A DNA stretch of 7,642 nt from the NCBI GenBank assembly GCA_030044325.1, contig JASHWA010000490.1, positions 1-7,642 of the forward strand, read 5' to 3'. Numbering within the stretch: the first letter of the stretch is position 1; each line of letters begins with the position of its first letter. Under the pieces are notes generated by a model. The model was not told the DNA's origin. It was given only the letters and a program-made list of their open reading frames with translations, and made no database searches. A program made the translations under genes and the position numbers. This DNA comes from Bryobacteraceae bacterium (GTDB lineage: Bacteria > Acidobacteriota > Terriglobia > Bryobacterales > Bryobacteraceae). This document shows, one piece after another, positions 1 through 5,757 of this stretch.

Positions 1-593
1 GGCGGCGGCGCGGCATTGGCCGGAGGCGTGGCACCGGCGGCAGGTGCGGCAGGCGCCTGCTGCTGTTGACCTCCCGCAGCCGAGTTGTCGGCCGGCTGGA
101 CCGTGAAAACCTCCGCGACAGTCTTGGTCACCTCGTCCGCGCCGGGCAGCGACCCTTTTCCGAAAAACGTAAGCAGCGCGCGATAGCGGTAATCCCCGAT
201 CTGGTCCGTAAACAACTCGAAAACCACCGCGTTGTCCTTGACCTCGATTTTGGTCACCCACATCTTCTCGCCTTTAACGAAGGTACGCGTCGCGCCCGCC
301 TGCGGAGCGCCCGCGCCGGGAAGGCGGCTCAAAAAGCGCGAGGTTTTGCCGATCGCGTTCTGCGTGATCTTTCCGTCCTGATATTTGTTCTGGTTGAGGT
401 CGGATTTGGTCGCGTCCGTCATCAGAAGATTACTTTTTTGCAACACCAGAATCGAGCCCGCGGTGACAATATCGGTCCGGTCCGCGGTCGCCTGCGTCAC
501 ATTGTATGTAGATTCAAGCTGTTTTTGAATAGCGGCTTTGTCCTGCGCGGCAGCGACAACGCACGCCAGGCAAAATAAAACAGAACGGGTCAT
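1..593 (-). CDS. Exported hypothetical protein, 3' end outside the window
   Basis: Translating the minus strand from the ATG at 593-591 gives 197 residues without a stop up to the left edge, so the C-terminus is missing. Residues 1-16 look like a signal peptide: a short basic start (MTR), a hydrophobic core, then AAA-Q. The protein is probably exported, and a Cys at 11 lies too deep in the core for a clear lipobox. Residues 17-168 are a mixed alpha/beta soluble region with many Lys, Asp and Thr residues. From about 170 it becomes a low-complexity Gln/Ala/Pro tail. A purine run (GGAGGGGGGA, about 603-612) lies 10 or more bases before the ATG and could serve as ribosome binding site. Its style matches exported proteins of unknown function common in Acidobacteriota. 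I do not recognise a catalytic motif and assign no function. The plus-strand open frame over the same bases is a shadow. Confidence 0.8.
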   Translation of the reverse strand, partial: MTRSVLFCLACVVAAAQDKAAIQKQLESTYNVTQATADRTDIVTAGSILVLQKSNLLMTDATKSDLNQNKYQDGKITQNAIGKTSRFLSRLPGAGAPQAGATRTFVKGEKMWVTKIEVKDNAVVFELFTDQIGDYRYRALLTFFGKGSLPGADEVTKTVAEVFTVQPADNSAAGGQQQQAPAAPAAGATPPANAAPP

Positions 594-639
594 AACGTCG
601 GAATCCCCCCTCCAAAACGAAACTACGACGGGCAGGTGC

Positions 640-669
640 AGTATACAATGCCCTCCTGTTAATATTCAA
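640..669 (-). promoter_or_regulatory. Sigma70-like promoter for the exported hypothetical gene
   Basis: On the minus strand, TTGAAT (664-669) and TATACT (640-645) are separated by 18 bp. They match the -35 consensus at 4 of 6 and the -10 consensus at 5 of 6 positions. Transcription would start near 633, giving a leader of about 40 nt before the ATG at 593. The position relative to the gene is what a housekeeping promoter would have. This is inferred from sequence only. Confidence 0.5.
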
Positions 670-802
670 GATCCTTTCTTTACTAGCAATGCGCAAAATC
701 TGCGCCGGAAACGTCATCGAAGCGTGAATCTGCCTCGTGCGGTTCGCCGCCGGTCAGAAAAATCAGCGCGGACCGCCTGCTGTATGCTCTAGTGCTTTAA
801 CA

Positions 803-913
803 AGGTTGCTCAAAAAAAGGGGACAGACAGCCTTTTTTCGCCCCCGACGGAGACGGAATCGAAGCGAGATAGTGCCGCGAAAAAGCGTGTCAGTCCCCTT
901 TTTTGAGCAACCT
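803..913. repeat. REP/REPIN-like long inverted repeat
   Basis: The two ends form an inverted repeat. The left arm begins AGGTTGCTCAAAAAAAGGGG (803-822). The reverse complement of the right arm (ending at 913) begins AGGTTGCTCAAAAAAGGGGA, one A shorter. Similarity continues inward as GACAGACAG against GACTGACAC, followed in each arm by a T run and CG, so each arm is about 35-38 bp. About 40 bp of non-matching GC-rich sequence lies between the arms. Outside the arms, TTTAA occurs in the same orientation relation (796-800 and 916-920). Paired REP sequences in opposite orientation are typical of REPINs mobilised in trans by RAYT (Y1/TnpA-REP) transposases. No transposase is present here. Assignment to that class is by form, from memory of similar GGGGACAGAC-type repeats in bacterial genomes. 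Confidence 0.65.
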
Positions 914-1032
914 CTTAAATCGAGGGAAAACAACGGGCCGGAGTTTACGAAAAGTCCACTTGACTCTTGGCTGCGTCTTAAGTTTCGCGTCTGGGCTCCT
1001 CCAGGCGCAATATCCGGTGCAACAGTGATGAG

Positions 1033-1144
1033 TGGGTGGTAGGGAGCGGGAAGTAGGGAGCGGGAAGTAGGGAGCGGGGTTCGTCTCGGCTCCCCATTAC
1101 CTGCTACCCACTACGCGCCGCCGCTGCCCGCCACTACCCACTAC
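1033..1144. repeat. Heptad short tandem repeats in two opposed blocks
   Basis: The left block reads in 7-base units: TGGGTGG, then TAGGGAG and CGGGAAG alternating (1040-1081), so it also looks like a 14-bp repeat with almost three copies. The right block reads in heptads on the minus strand: GTAGTGG twice (1131-1144), CGGGCAG (1124-1130), then GTAGTGG, GTAGCAG and GTAATGG (1094-1114). The word CTACCCACTAC occurs at 1104-1114 and again at 1134-1144, 30 bp apart. The outer part of the left block (1031-1042) can pair with 1101-1112 at 10 of 12 positions, so the tract could fold into a large hairpin. The last heptad supplies the TAG stop of the hydrolase gene. Confidence 0.75.
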
Positions 1145-2166
1145 CGCTGAAGCAGCTCGACTACGTACTGCTTCCACAGCTTGGGAATCGAATGCGTGCC
1201 GTGGCCGCGAGTCTGATCGCTTGTGGGAATCAGGACGTAGCGGCCGTTTTTCACCCGTGCAATGCAGCGCTCCATGATTCCCAGCTCCGGCGGATTCACC
1301 TCGTCATCGGCGGAATTGACCGCGATTAATCGGGCTTTGATCTTCTCGAGATCCGGCTCCGGATTGTAATCGGTGGAGGACGCGAACTGGTACAGCATGT
1401 CGTTGGCGTCTTTTTCCATGGCCGACTTCATGAGGCGATCGAATCCTTCGTCGGCTTTATCCCGCGTGGGCCACTGTTTCTGCATCTGCAATGGACTCGA
1501 CGTCATCATCGTCAGCCCGTACTGCGCGGCCTCGAGGCCGTGAATCGGATGGTCGTAATTCCCGTCCTTATATTCGGGGTCCGATGTGATCGCGCGCATG
1601 ATCATATCGCGCAGCAGGCGATTGCGACCCGCGATCTGGACCGGCGCGCTCGCGAGCGGCATCAGCGCGTCCATAAAATCCGGATACATTTCGCCCCACA
1701 CCCAGGTGTGCATCGCGCCCATCGACGTTCCCATCACCAGGCGCAGGTGTTTCACGCCGAGATGCTCGGTCAAGAGCTGGTAGTCCGCTTTGACCATGTC
1801 GTGATAGCAATAGCGCGGGAAGTGCGCACGCATTCCGTCGCTCGGCTTGGAGGATTTTCCGTGACCGATCGCGTCGGGCAGAATAATGAAATATTTCGAT
1901 GCGTCCAGCGGCTGGCCTTCGCCGAACAGCTCGCCGCCGAACCCCGGCGAAAGAAAGCCGTGGCCGTTGCCGCCGGTTCCGTGCATGATCAGCACGGCGT
2001 TATCTTTGTTCTGGCCGATGGTGTAATAGTGCAGGCGCAGATCGGTCAAGGTTTCGCCGTCGTGAAATGTGAAGTTGTGGATGGTGAAATCGCCTTCGAC
2101 CGGCGCGGCGAAATCGGCCGCGAACGAGGAACAAACAAACAGCAGCGCTCCGGCGAGTTTGAACAT
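1141..2166 (-). CDS. Secreted alpha/beta hydrolase, homoserine acetyltransferase (MetX)-like
   Basis: This encodes a 341-residue protein of the alpha/beta hydrolase fold. Residues 1-16 form a signal peptide (basic MFK, hydrophobic core, SSFA before ADFA), so it probably acts outside the cytoplasm. The oxyanion-side motif HGTGG is at 62-66. The nucleophile elbow is G-T-S-M-G at 146-150 with Ser148. The acid is probably Asp288 in DDEVNPP, which corresponds to the MetX pattern SDxLxPP, and the catalytic His is His322 in RGHGTH. The overall layout resembles homoserine/serine O-acetyltransferases, but those are cytoplasmic, so an esterase or lactonase role is as likely and the substrate is unknown. 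I chose the ATG at 2166 because it gives a signal peptide and follows the upstream membrane protein stop by 7 nt. An in-frame ATG at 2238 would add 24 unlikely residues. No strong Shine-Dalgarno is seen, so translational coupling is likely. Confidence 0.85.
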   Translation of the reverse strand: MFKLAGALLFVCSSFAADFAAPVEGDFTIHNFTFHDGETLTDLRLHYYTIGQNKDNAVLIMHGTGGNGHGFLSPGFGGELFGEGQPLDASKYFIILPDAIGHGKSSKPSDGMRAHFPRYCYHDMVKADYQLLTEHLGVKHLRLVMGTSMGAMHTWVWGEMYPDFMDALMPLASAPVQIAGRNRLLRDMIMRAITSDPEYKDGNYDHPIHGLEAAQYGLTMMTSSPLQMQKQWPTRDKADEGFDRLMKSAMEKDANDMLYQFASSTDYNPEPDLEKIKARLIAVNSADDEVNPPELGIMERCIARVKNGRYVLIPTSDQTRGHGTHSIPKLWKQYVVELLQR

Positions 2167-2173
2167 ATAGAGA

Positions 2174-2761
2174 TTATGCCACTCGCCGGCGAATCGCCAG
2201 AATCGCCGCGGCCGCGATGGCCAGAGCGAAGCATGCATCCATGCCCGCAGCCTCCGGCAGCCATCGCGATTTGAAAAAGAAAACGATCAGCAGCGCAAGG
2301 AACAGGAGCCGCATGAAGGCGCGCGCCGCCGCGGGCGAAAATCGCATCGCGACCCAGCCCGAAACCGCGGCTGCCGCAAGCGAACACGCCAGGCCAAACG
2401 CGTTCACGATCGCGAGCCCCGGCAAATCCGGAAACACCGGCATCGGATGCAGCAGGTAGAACGTGGCGAAGGCGATCGCGAGCATGGCGATGGTCATGGC
2501 TTCGCCGTACAAGACCGCAACCGCGATTCGCGCGTAAACCTCGGCCATCGATTGCGCGGGTTCGAGGAACGCCTGCGCGGCGGCCGGCGCCGCGAACACT
2601 ACGCCGAGGCAGGCGTAAGCGGCAAGCATCACCGGATCGAGGAAACTGAGTCCGCGCATCCACGGCAGGAAAACTCCGAAGGCGACGAGCAGAAGGATGT
2701 GGATCGGGACTGCGCGCCAACCGAGCCGCGAAACTAACCGTGTGAGTTCGCTTCTGAACAT
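2174..2761 (-). CDS. Six-helix membrane protein of unknown function
   Basis: This encodes a 195-residue, very hydrophobic protein. Membrane segments can be placed at about 17-34, 43-64, 78-104, 115-138, 149-163 and 173-190. A basic N-terminus (RSELTRLVSRLGWR) and a basic C-terminal end (RRRVA) suggest both ends face the cytoplasm. I see no catalytic or transport signature and do not recognise the family. It lies 7 nt before the secreted hydrolase on the same strand, so the two are almost surely co-transcribed; a role in making or moving the hydrolase or its substrate is possible but only inferred. The ATG at 2761 is the only usable start before an in-frame TAA upstream. No Shine-Dalgarno is visible, and the putative start of transcription is very close to the ATG. 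Confidence 0.7.
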   Translation of the reverse strand: MFRSELTRLVSRLGWRAVPIHILLLVAFGVFLPWMRGLSFLDPVMLAAYACLGVVFAAPAAAQAFLEPAQSMAEVYARIAVAVLYGEAMTIAMLAIAFATFYLLHPMPVFPDLPGLAIVNAFGLACSLAAAAVSGWVAMRFSPAAARAFMRLLFLALLIVFFFKSRWLPEAAGMDACFALAIAAAAILAIRRRVA

Positions 2762-2765
2762 GGTA

Positions 2766-2791
2766 CCAGTATGGTCAAAGTAATATACTGG
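2766..2791. promoter_or_regulatory. Operator-like inverted repeat between divergent genes
   Basis: CCAGTAT (2766-2772) and ATACTGG (2785-2791) form a perfect 7-bp inverted repeat with a 12-bp spacer, in the gap between the membrane protein gene (minus) and the PilZ gene (plus). The right arm overlaps a possible minus-strand -10 box (TATATT, 2782-2787), although no good -35 box is present. The left arm ends 5 bp before the ATG of the membrane protein. A dimeric repressor bound here would block that promoter. An overlapping 8-bp palindrome, TGGTACCA, lies at 2761-2768. No regulator gene is in the window. Confidence 0.4.
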
Positions 2792-2867
2792 AATCGCCCC
2801 TTAAATCGGAGTAGGGCAAATTTCTCTAGGGCCGGAACGCTAATCTTACCGAATCTGGAGACCGATG

Positions 2868-3251
2868 ATGCAAATAGATATGTTAGACCGGCGTATTGAA
2901 CCGAGAATGCTTTGCGCGGACGTTGTGGACGTGCAATGGAAAGATCAGAGCGGGCGAACCCGCCGCGGAGTCGCCAATCTTGAAGATATTTCGCTCTCTG
3001 GCGCCTGCCTTCAGGTGGAGCGGCCGGTGCCGCTCGGCACCAGCTTTCGGATCAGCTACCCCAACGGGGAACTGATGGGTGTGGTGAAATACTGCGTGTT
3101 CCGCGAAATCGGCTACTTTCTGGGCATCGAATTCGACCCCGGCAACCGCTGGAGCCAGCGCCATTTCCGCCCGCAGCACCTGCTCGACCCGCGCAGGCTG
3201 GTGAGCCGCGTCACCAACCGGCTGAAATCAGATACCTCGCCGATCAATTAG
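2868..3251 (+). CDS. PilZ domain protein (probable cyclic di-GMP receptor)
   Basis: This encodes a 127-residue cytoplasmic protein made of one PilZ domain and a short tail. The cyclic di-GMP binding signature is complete: R9-I-E-P-R13 (RxxxR) followed by D40-I-S-L-S-G45 (D/NxSxxG). The beta-barrel ends near FLGIEF (about 84-89). A tail rich in Arg and His follows, with the element PQHLLDPRRL. PilZ proteins bind cyclic di-GMP and relay it to motility, exopolysaccharide or transcription machinery; the partner here is unknown. Two ATGs are adjacent, at 2865 and 2868. The GGAG at 2857-2860 is 4 nt before the first and 7 nt before the second, so I prefer 2868. The gene stands alone and converges with the beta-oxidation gene. 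Binding residues are intact, so I expect a working receptor. Confidence 0.88.
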   Translation: MQIDMLDRRIEPRMLCADVVDVQWKDQSGRTRRGVANLEDISLSGACLQVERPVPLGTSFRISYPNGELMGVVKYCVFREIGYFLGIEFDPGNRWSQRHFRPQHLLDPRRLVSRVTNRLKSDTSPIN

Positions 3252-3552
3252 TTTTGAGCATTTGTGTGGCGCACGCACTCATGCGTGCGGCGTCGCCGGT
3301 CCTGGCGACGCATGGCGTCTCGACGAGCATCGCCGGGCGCCGGCATGGGTGCCGACGCGGCACGCTGAAGCGTGCGCCACGCAACGAAAACATGCATTGC
3401 GCTCACTTCGGAAATGCTCTACGCGGATTCAGTCAGGCCGCCCGGCGACCTACAGCCGTGTCGGCTCTGCGCCCGCGCCGGGATTTAGTCGAGACGCAAT
3501 ACCGGCCCGGAGCGGCGGCTCCCGGTTGGTGGCACGGTGCGGAGTCAGGGCC
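3252..3552. other. Repeat-filled gap between convergent genes
   Basis: This gap separates the 3' ends of the PilZ gene (plus) and the bifunctional beta-oxidation gene (minus). The left part is the hairpin cluster at 3266-3380. The right part (3381-3552) holds GGAGC-GGCG-GCTCC (3509-3522), with a possible outer pairing of ACCGG (3501-3505) and CCGGT (3522-3526). The palindrome AGGGCCCT at 3547-3554 runs into the stop codon of the minus-strand gene. No T-rich run follows any hairpin, so no classic intrinsic terminator is visible, although the stems may act as barriers from both sides. Open frames here change quality abruptly and I do not believe them. Confidence 0.6.
3266..3380. repeat. Multi-hairpin palindromic repeat cluster
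   Basis: The outer ends are an 11-bp inverted repeat, GTGGCGCACGC (3266-3276) and GCGTGCGCCAC (3370-3380). Inside are four further stems: GCACGCA-CTCA-TGCGTGC (3271-3288), GCGTCGCC-GGTCCT-GGCGACGC (3290-3311), CGGCA-TGGG-TGCCG (3341-3354), and GCACGC-TGAA-GCGTGC (3360-3375). An alternative GACGC-ATG-GCGTC stem lies at about 3307-3319. The two ends are near copies of each other in opposite orientation: GTGGCGCACGC, a 4-6 base loop, GCGTGC, then G/C and GCGTCG. This is the layout of a REPIN-like pair of REP hairpins, unrelated in sequence to the element at 803-913. Confidence 0.65.
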
Positions 3553-5685
3553 CTACGCTCCCGCGGCCGATTCCCTCTCCTTATCCCAGCCTTCGAACGT
3601 CTTGCCCGCTTCGGCGAGCTTTCTGAGCAGCGGCGCCGGCGCCCACAGATCCGATCCGTGCCGCTTTTCGAACTCCTCGACTTTGGCCAAAACATGCTTG
3701 AGTCCGATTGTATCGGCGTAAAACATCGGCCCGCCGCGCCACGCCGGGAATCCGTAGCCGTTCAGGTACACGATATCGATATCCACGGCGCGTAGCGCGA
3801 TGCCTTCTTCTAAAATCCGCGCGCCTTCGTTCACCAGCGCGTAAATGGTGCGCTCGATGATCTCTTCATGGGTGATGGCGCGCCGCTCGATGCCGTATTC
3901 TTTGGCCACCTGCTCGATCAGCGCGGTCACTTCCGGATCGGGAGACGATTTCCTCTCGGCGTCGTATTTATACCAGCCCTTGCCGGTCTTTTGTCCATAG
4001 CGTCCGATCTCGCACAGCCGGTCCGCCATATGCGGAATGCGCACTCCCGGTTTTTCGAGATGCTTGAACTCCTTGCGAATCCTCCAGCCGACATCCAATC
4101 CCGCAAGATCGCCCATCGCGAGCGGTCCCATGGCCAGCCCGAACTCGTAGATCGCTCCGTCCACCTGCTCCGGCGCGGCGCCTTCCTCCACCAGGAACTG
4201 CGCCTCGCGCCCGTAGCAGTGAATCATCCGATTCCCGATGAATCCGCGGCAATTTCCCGCAAGTACGCCGATTTTATTCAGCTTTTTCGCGAGCTGCATC
4301 GAGGTCTGGATCACTTCCTTGGAAGTGGCCTTCCCGCGCACGATTTCGAGCAGACGCATCACGTTCGCCGGGCTGAAAAAATGATGCCCGATCACCATCT
4401 GCGGCCGCTTGGTCGCCGATGCGATTTCGTCGATATCGAGCGTGGAAGTATTCGACGCGAGAACGCAACCGGCTTTCGCGATCGCGTCGACCTCGCCGAA
4501 AATCTGCTTCTTGAGAGCCATGCCCTCAAACACCGCTTCGACGATGATGTCGGCCTGCTCGAAGCCGTCGTAGCTCAACTGCGGCGTGATCAACGCCATC
4601 CGCTGATCCATCACCCCCTGCGAAAAGCGGCCTTTTTTCACGGAATTTTCGTAATTCTTGCGGATCGTCGCCATGCCCCGGTCGAGCGCGTCCTGCGCGG
4701 TCTCCTTGACGATCACCGGGATGCCCGCGTTCGCGTAGTTCATGGCGATGCCGCCGCCCATGGTTCCCGCTCCGATCACGGCGGCTCGCTGGATCTCGTA
4801 GGTTTTCGTCTCTTTCGGAATATCGGGAATTTTCGCCACCGCGCGCTCGCCGAAAAAGGCGTGGATCAAAGCTTTCGATTGCGTCGAGAACAGGCACACG
4901 CGGAAAATTTCCGCCTCGCGATTCAGACCTTCGGCGAACGGGAGCTTGGCGGCTGCTTCCACCGCGTCGATTGCGGCGAGCGGCGCCATCTGACCCCGGC
5001 GCGTCTTGCGCGCCTGCTCGCGAGCGAGCGCGAAGATCGCAGTATTCGCCGCCGCGTCCTGAAGTTTTTCATTCCGATCGCGAGTCTTCGGCGCGGGCTT
5101 TCCGATGACATTTTTGGCGAACTCCACGGCGCCGGCGAGCAGATCGCCGTCGACGATTTTATCGAGGATTCCGGCGCTCAAAGCTGTCTTGGCGTCAATC
5201 GGCTCTCCGAAGGCGCACATCTCGACCGCTTTGGCGACGCCAGCCAGGCGCGGCAACCGCTGCGTTCCGCCCGCGCCCGGAATGATCCCCAGCTTCACCT
5301 CCGGCTGCCCCACCTGCGCCGATAGGACGGCCACGCGATAATGCGCCGCCATTGCGGTTTCCAGACCGCCGCCGAACGCGGTCCCGTGAATCGCAGCGAC
5401 CACGGGCTTGGACGAATTCTCGATTCTTTCCAGCACCGAATTCAGCGAAAATCGCGGCTTCTCTCCCGAAGTCACCTTCCCGAATTCTTTGATATCGGCG
5501 CCGGCGATGAACGTCCGCCCTCCGCCGATCAGCACGACGGCTTTGACCTCGGAATCGTTCGCAGCCGCTTCGATTCCGGCCGCAATCCCTTCCGGGACGC
5601 CCGGACTCAAGGCATTCACCGGCGGATTTTCAATCGTGATCACGCCGATCTCGCCCTGTTTGGTGTAATTTACGAGTTCGCTCAT
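3553..5685 (-). CDS. Bifunctional enoyl-CoA hydratase / 3-hydroxyacyl-CoA dehydrogenase (FadB/FadJ or MFE-1 type)
   Basis: This is a 710-residue fused enzyme for two successive beta-oxidation steps: hydration of trans-2-enoyl-CoA and NAD-dependent oxidation of L-3-hydroxyacyl-CoA. Residues 1-190 are a crotonase domain with the two catalytic glutamates, Glu109 (GGGLE) and Glu129 (GQPE), 20 residues apart as in rat crotonase. Residues 300-480 are the NAD-binding domain, with GAGTMG at 305-310. Ser414 (SNTST), His435 (HHFFSP), Glu447 and Asn485 (GNRM) match the spacing of the dehydrogenase active site. Two C-terminal helical domains follow (GQKTGKGWY at 564-572, then a second copy-like domain from about 610). 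The HFFSPANVMRLLE stretch and total length resemble peroxisomal MFE-1 (EHHADH) more than E. coli FadB. An AGGAG lies only 3 nt before the ATG at 5685. No thiolase gene is adjacent. All key residues are intact. Confidence 0.95.
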   Translation of the reverse strand: MSELVNYTKQGEIGVITIENPPVNALSPGVPEGIAAGIEAAANDSEVKAVVLIGGGRTFIAGADIKEFGKVTSGEKPRFSLNSVLERIENSSKPVVAAIHGTAFGGGLETAMAAHYRVAVLSAQVGQPEVKLGIIPGAGGTQRLPRLAGVAKAVEMCAFGEPIDAKTALSAGILDKIVDGDLLAGAVEFAKNVIGKPAPKTRDRNEKLQDAAANTAIFALAREQARKTRRGQMAPLAAIDAVEAAAKLPFAEGLNREAEIFRVCLFSTQSKALIHAFFGERAVAKIPDIPKETKTYEIQRAAVIGAGTMGGGIAMNYANAGIPVIVKETAQDALDRGMATIRKNYENSVKKGRFSQGVMDQRMALITPQLSYDGFEQADIIVEAVFEGMALKKQIFGEVDAIAKAGCVLASNTSTLDIDEIASATKRPQMVIGHHFFSPANVMRLLEIVRGKATSKEVIQTSMQLAKKLNKIGVLAGNCRGFIGNRMIHCYGREAQFLVEEGAAPEQVDGAIYEFGLAMGPLAMGDLAGLDVGWRIRKEFKHLEKPGVRIPHMADRLCEIGRYGQKTGKGWYKYDAERKSSPDPEVTALIEQVAKEYGIERRAITHEEIIERTIYALVNEGARILEEGIALRAVDIDIVYLNGYGFPAWRGGPMFYADTIGLKHVLAKVEEFEKRHGSDLWAPAPLLRKLAEAGKTFEGWDKERESAAGA

Positions 5686-5710
5686 AAGCTCCTATGGTAT
5701 CGCGGCAAGG

Positions 5711-5745
5711 GGGAACGGGAATAGGGACTGCGGACTGGAATGGGT
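5711..5745. repeat. Degenerate heptad repeat upstream of the beta-oxidation gene
   Basis: GG recurs every 7 bases: GGGAACG, GGAATAG, GGACTGC, GGACTGG, then AATGGGT. The units are diverged, so the tract is less certain than those at 1033-1144 and 7439-7473. It sits in the 72-bp gap between the phenylalanine hydroxylase remnant and the beta-oxidation gene, which is otherwise without a recognisable promoter. Confidence 0.4.
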
Positions 5746-5757
5746 GGCGGCCTTCCG

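Larger units (their letters stand above)
594..1140. other. Gene-free region with a REPIN-like element and heptad repeats
   Basis: No credible gene lies between the start of the exported hypothetical protein and the end of the alpha/beta hydrolase. The stretch holds the promoter at 640-669, a small hairpin GCGCA/TGCGC (691-705), the long inverted repeat at 803-913, a second hairpin (987-994 pairing with 1001-1008, eight pairs with one G-T wobble), and the heptad tract from 1033. The hairpin at 987-1008 lies about 130-150 nt past the hydrolase stop and has no T run, so it is at best a weak terminator. Open frames across the inverted repeat are low-complexity and Arg/Lys-rich, and I do not believe them. 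Confidence 0.7.

Noticed and set aside
682..780. Minus-strand stretch reading ALIFLTGGEPHEA, like the radical SAM word TGGEP
   Set aside because: Only about 30 codons, ended by TAG, with no start and no CxxxCxxC motif or other family sequence nearby. Probably chance.
737..1042. Plus-strand open frame of 101 codons across the REPIN-like element
   Set aside because: Most of its product is encoded by the inverted repeat (LLKKRGQTAFF, VPFFEQPL). Such frames are repeat artefacts.
1040..1081. Repeats considered as a CRISPR array
   Set aside because: Units of 7/14 bp directly abut without spacers; there are no cas genes.
1540..2274. Plus-strand open frame of 244 codons opposite the hydrolase gene
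   Set aside because: Antisense shadow of a gene with a complete catalytic triad; no recognisable domain or ribosome binding site.
3266..3380. Hairpin cluster considered as a structured RNA gene or tRNA
   Set aside because: No cloverleaf, no T-loop sequence and no promoter. The inverted near-copies at the ends fit a REP doublet better.
3868..5325. Plus-strand open frame of 485 codons opposite the bifunctional enzyme gene
   Set aside because: It lies wholly antisense to a gene with intact catalytic motifs. Its product is rich in Arg, His and Asp without domains, as expected for a GC-rich shadow.
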